Shown here: piece after piece, positions 51,231 to 51,265 of the stretch
How the letters are laid out: each line of letters starts with the position of its first letter
How positions within the stretch are numbered: the stretch's first letter is position 1
Origin: an uncultured bacterium
Lineage (GTDB): Bacteria > Bacillota_I > Bacilli_A > RF39 > UBA660
Assembly: GCA_959020415.1 (NCBI GenBank)
Contig: CAUERX010000007.1
Coordinates: forward strand, 1 to 51,265
Reading direction: 5' to 3'
DNA length: 51,265 nt
Position numbers and translations under genes: made by a program
The notes under the pieces: generated by a model
Databases searched by the model: none
Told to the model about the DNA's origin: nothing
The model's input: only the letters and a program-made list of their open reading frames with translations

Positions 51231-51265
51231 ACCACCCAACACCACTATTATAATTTACGATATAT

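Overview
The window is AT-rich, roughly 30% G+C by eye. It carries a Firmicutes/Bacilli-type gene set that includes ezrA, the rpsD leader, T-box leaders, a gerKA-gerKC-gerKB operon, an alpha/beta SASP, and dacB-spmA-spmB followed by rluB. TGA is a genuine stop (the spmA stop overlaps the spmB start as ATGA) and TGG is the Trp codon, so this is standard code 11 and not a Mollicutes code. The best guess is an endospore-forming, host-associated, uncultured Bacilli lineage with a fairly small genome. At least seven decayed loci suggest ongoing gene loss. No rRNA, tRNA, insertion sequence, prophage or CRISPR array is visible.

Layout. 0-6 kb: gap, a TGS-nucleoside kinase, clpP, a surface protein, an SASP gene and thiI. 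6-13 kb: an orphan HAD-like protein, ezrA, rpsD with its autoregulatory leader, a pseudogene, a DUF2207 membrane protein and a CDF metal exporter. 13-16 kb: deoC-tyrS-gmk behind a tyrosine T-box. 16-18 kb: gtrB-gtrA and a lone pilin-like gene. 18-22 kb: rbfA, and rimP-nusA-rnpM-infB with a one-domain RimP. 22-26 kb: a heterodimeric ABC exporter. 25.8-28.8 kb: four pseudogenes around one intact CPBP protease. 29-32 kb: a metallophosphoesterase, a surface protein behind a homopolymer promoter switch, a GNAT pseudogene and an RlmD-type methyltransferase. 32-42 kb: the germinant receptor operon, a tail-anchored protein, a ferredoxin, an unknown protein, rluB, dacB-spmA-spmB, a lipoprotein and a CmpB-like membrane protein. 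42-46 kb: argG and argH behind an arginine T-box and a second, peptide-coding leader. 46-51 kb: a dicarboxylate/amino-acid symporter, a Sel1-repeat protein, a solitary DUF262 protein and a sortase-type surface protein downstream of a 22-base G tract.

Most notable points. (1) argG appears to have two stacked arginine sensors on one mRNA: a T-box with an AGA specifier, then a 12-residue Arg-rich leader peptide whose coding sequence is complementary to the argG Shine-Dalgarno. (2) The surface gene at 29.7 kb has 16 G residues inside the spacer between an ideal TTGACA and a TATACT, a classic architecture for phase variation. A 22-G tract lies upstream of the surface gene at 50.2 kb. (3) Two intact members and one relic of a secreted paralogous family are present. 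(4) DeoC carries a six-cysteine tail and is transcribed under tyrosine control.

Functionally, the arg leader, argGH and the adjacent acidic amino-acid symporter suggest arginine made from imported or salvaged citrulline and aspartate. The sporulation genes carry plausible sigma-E and sigma-G promoters, so spore formation and germination are probably functional.
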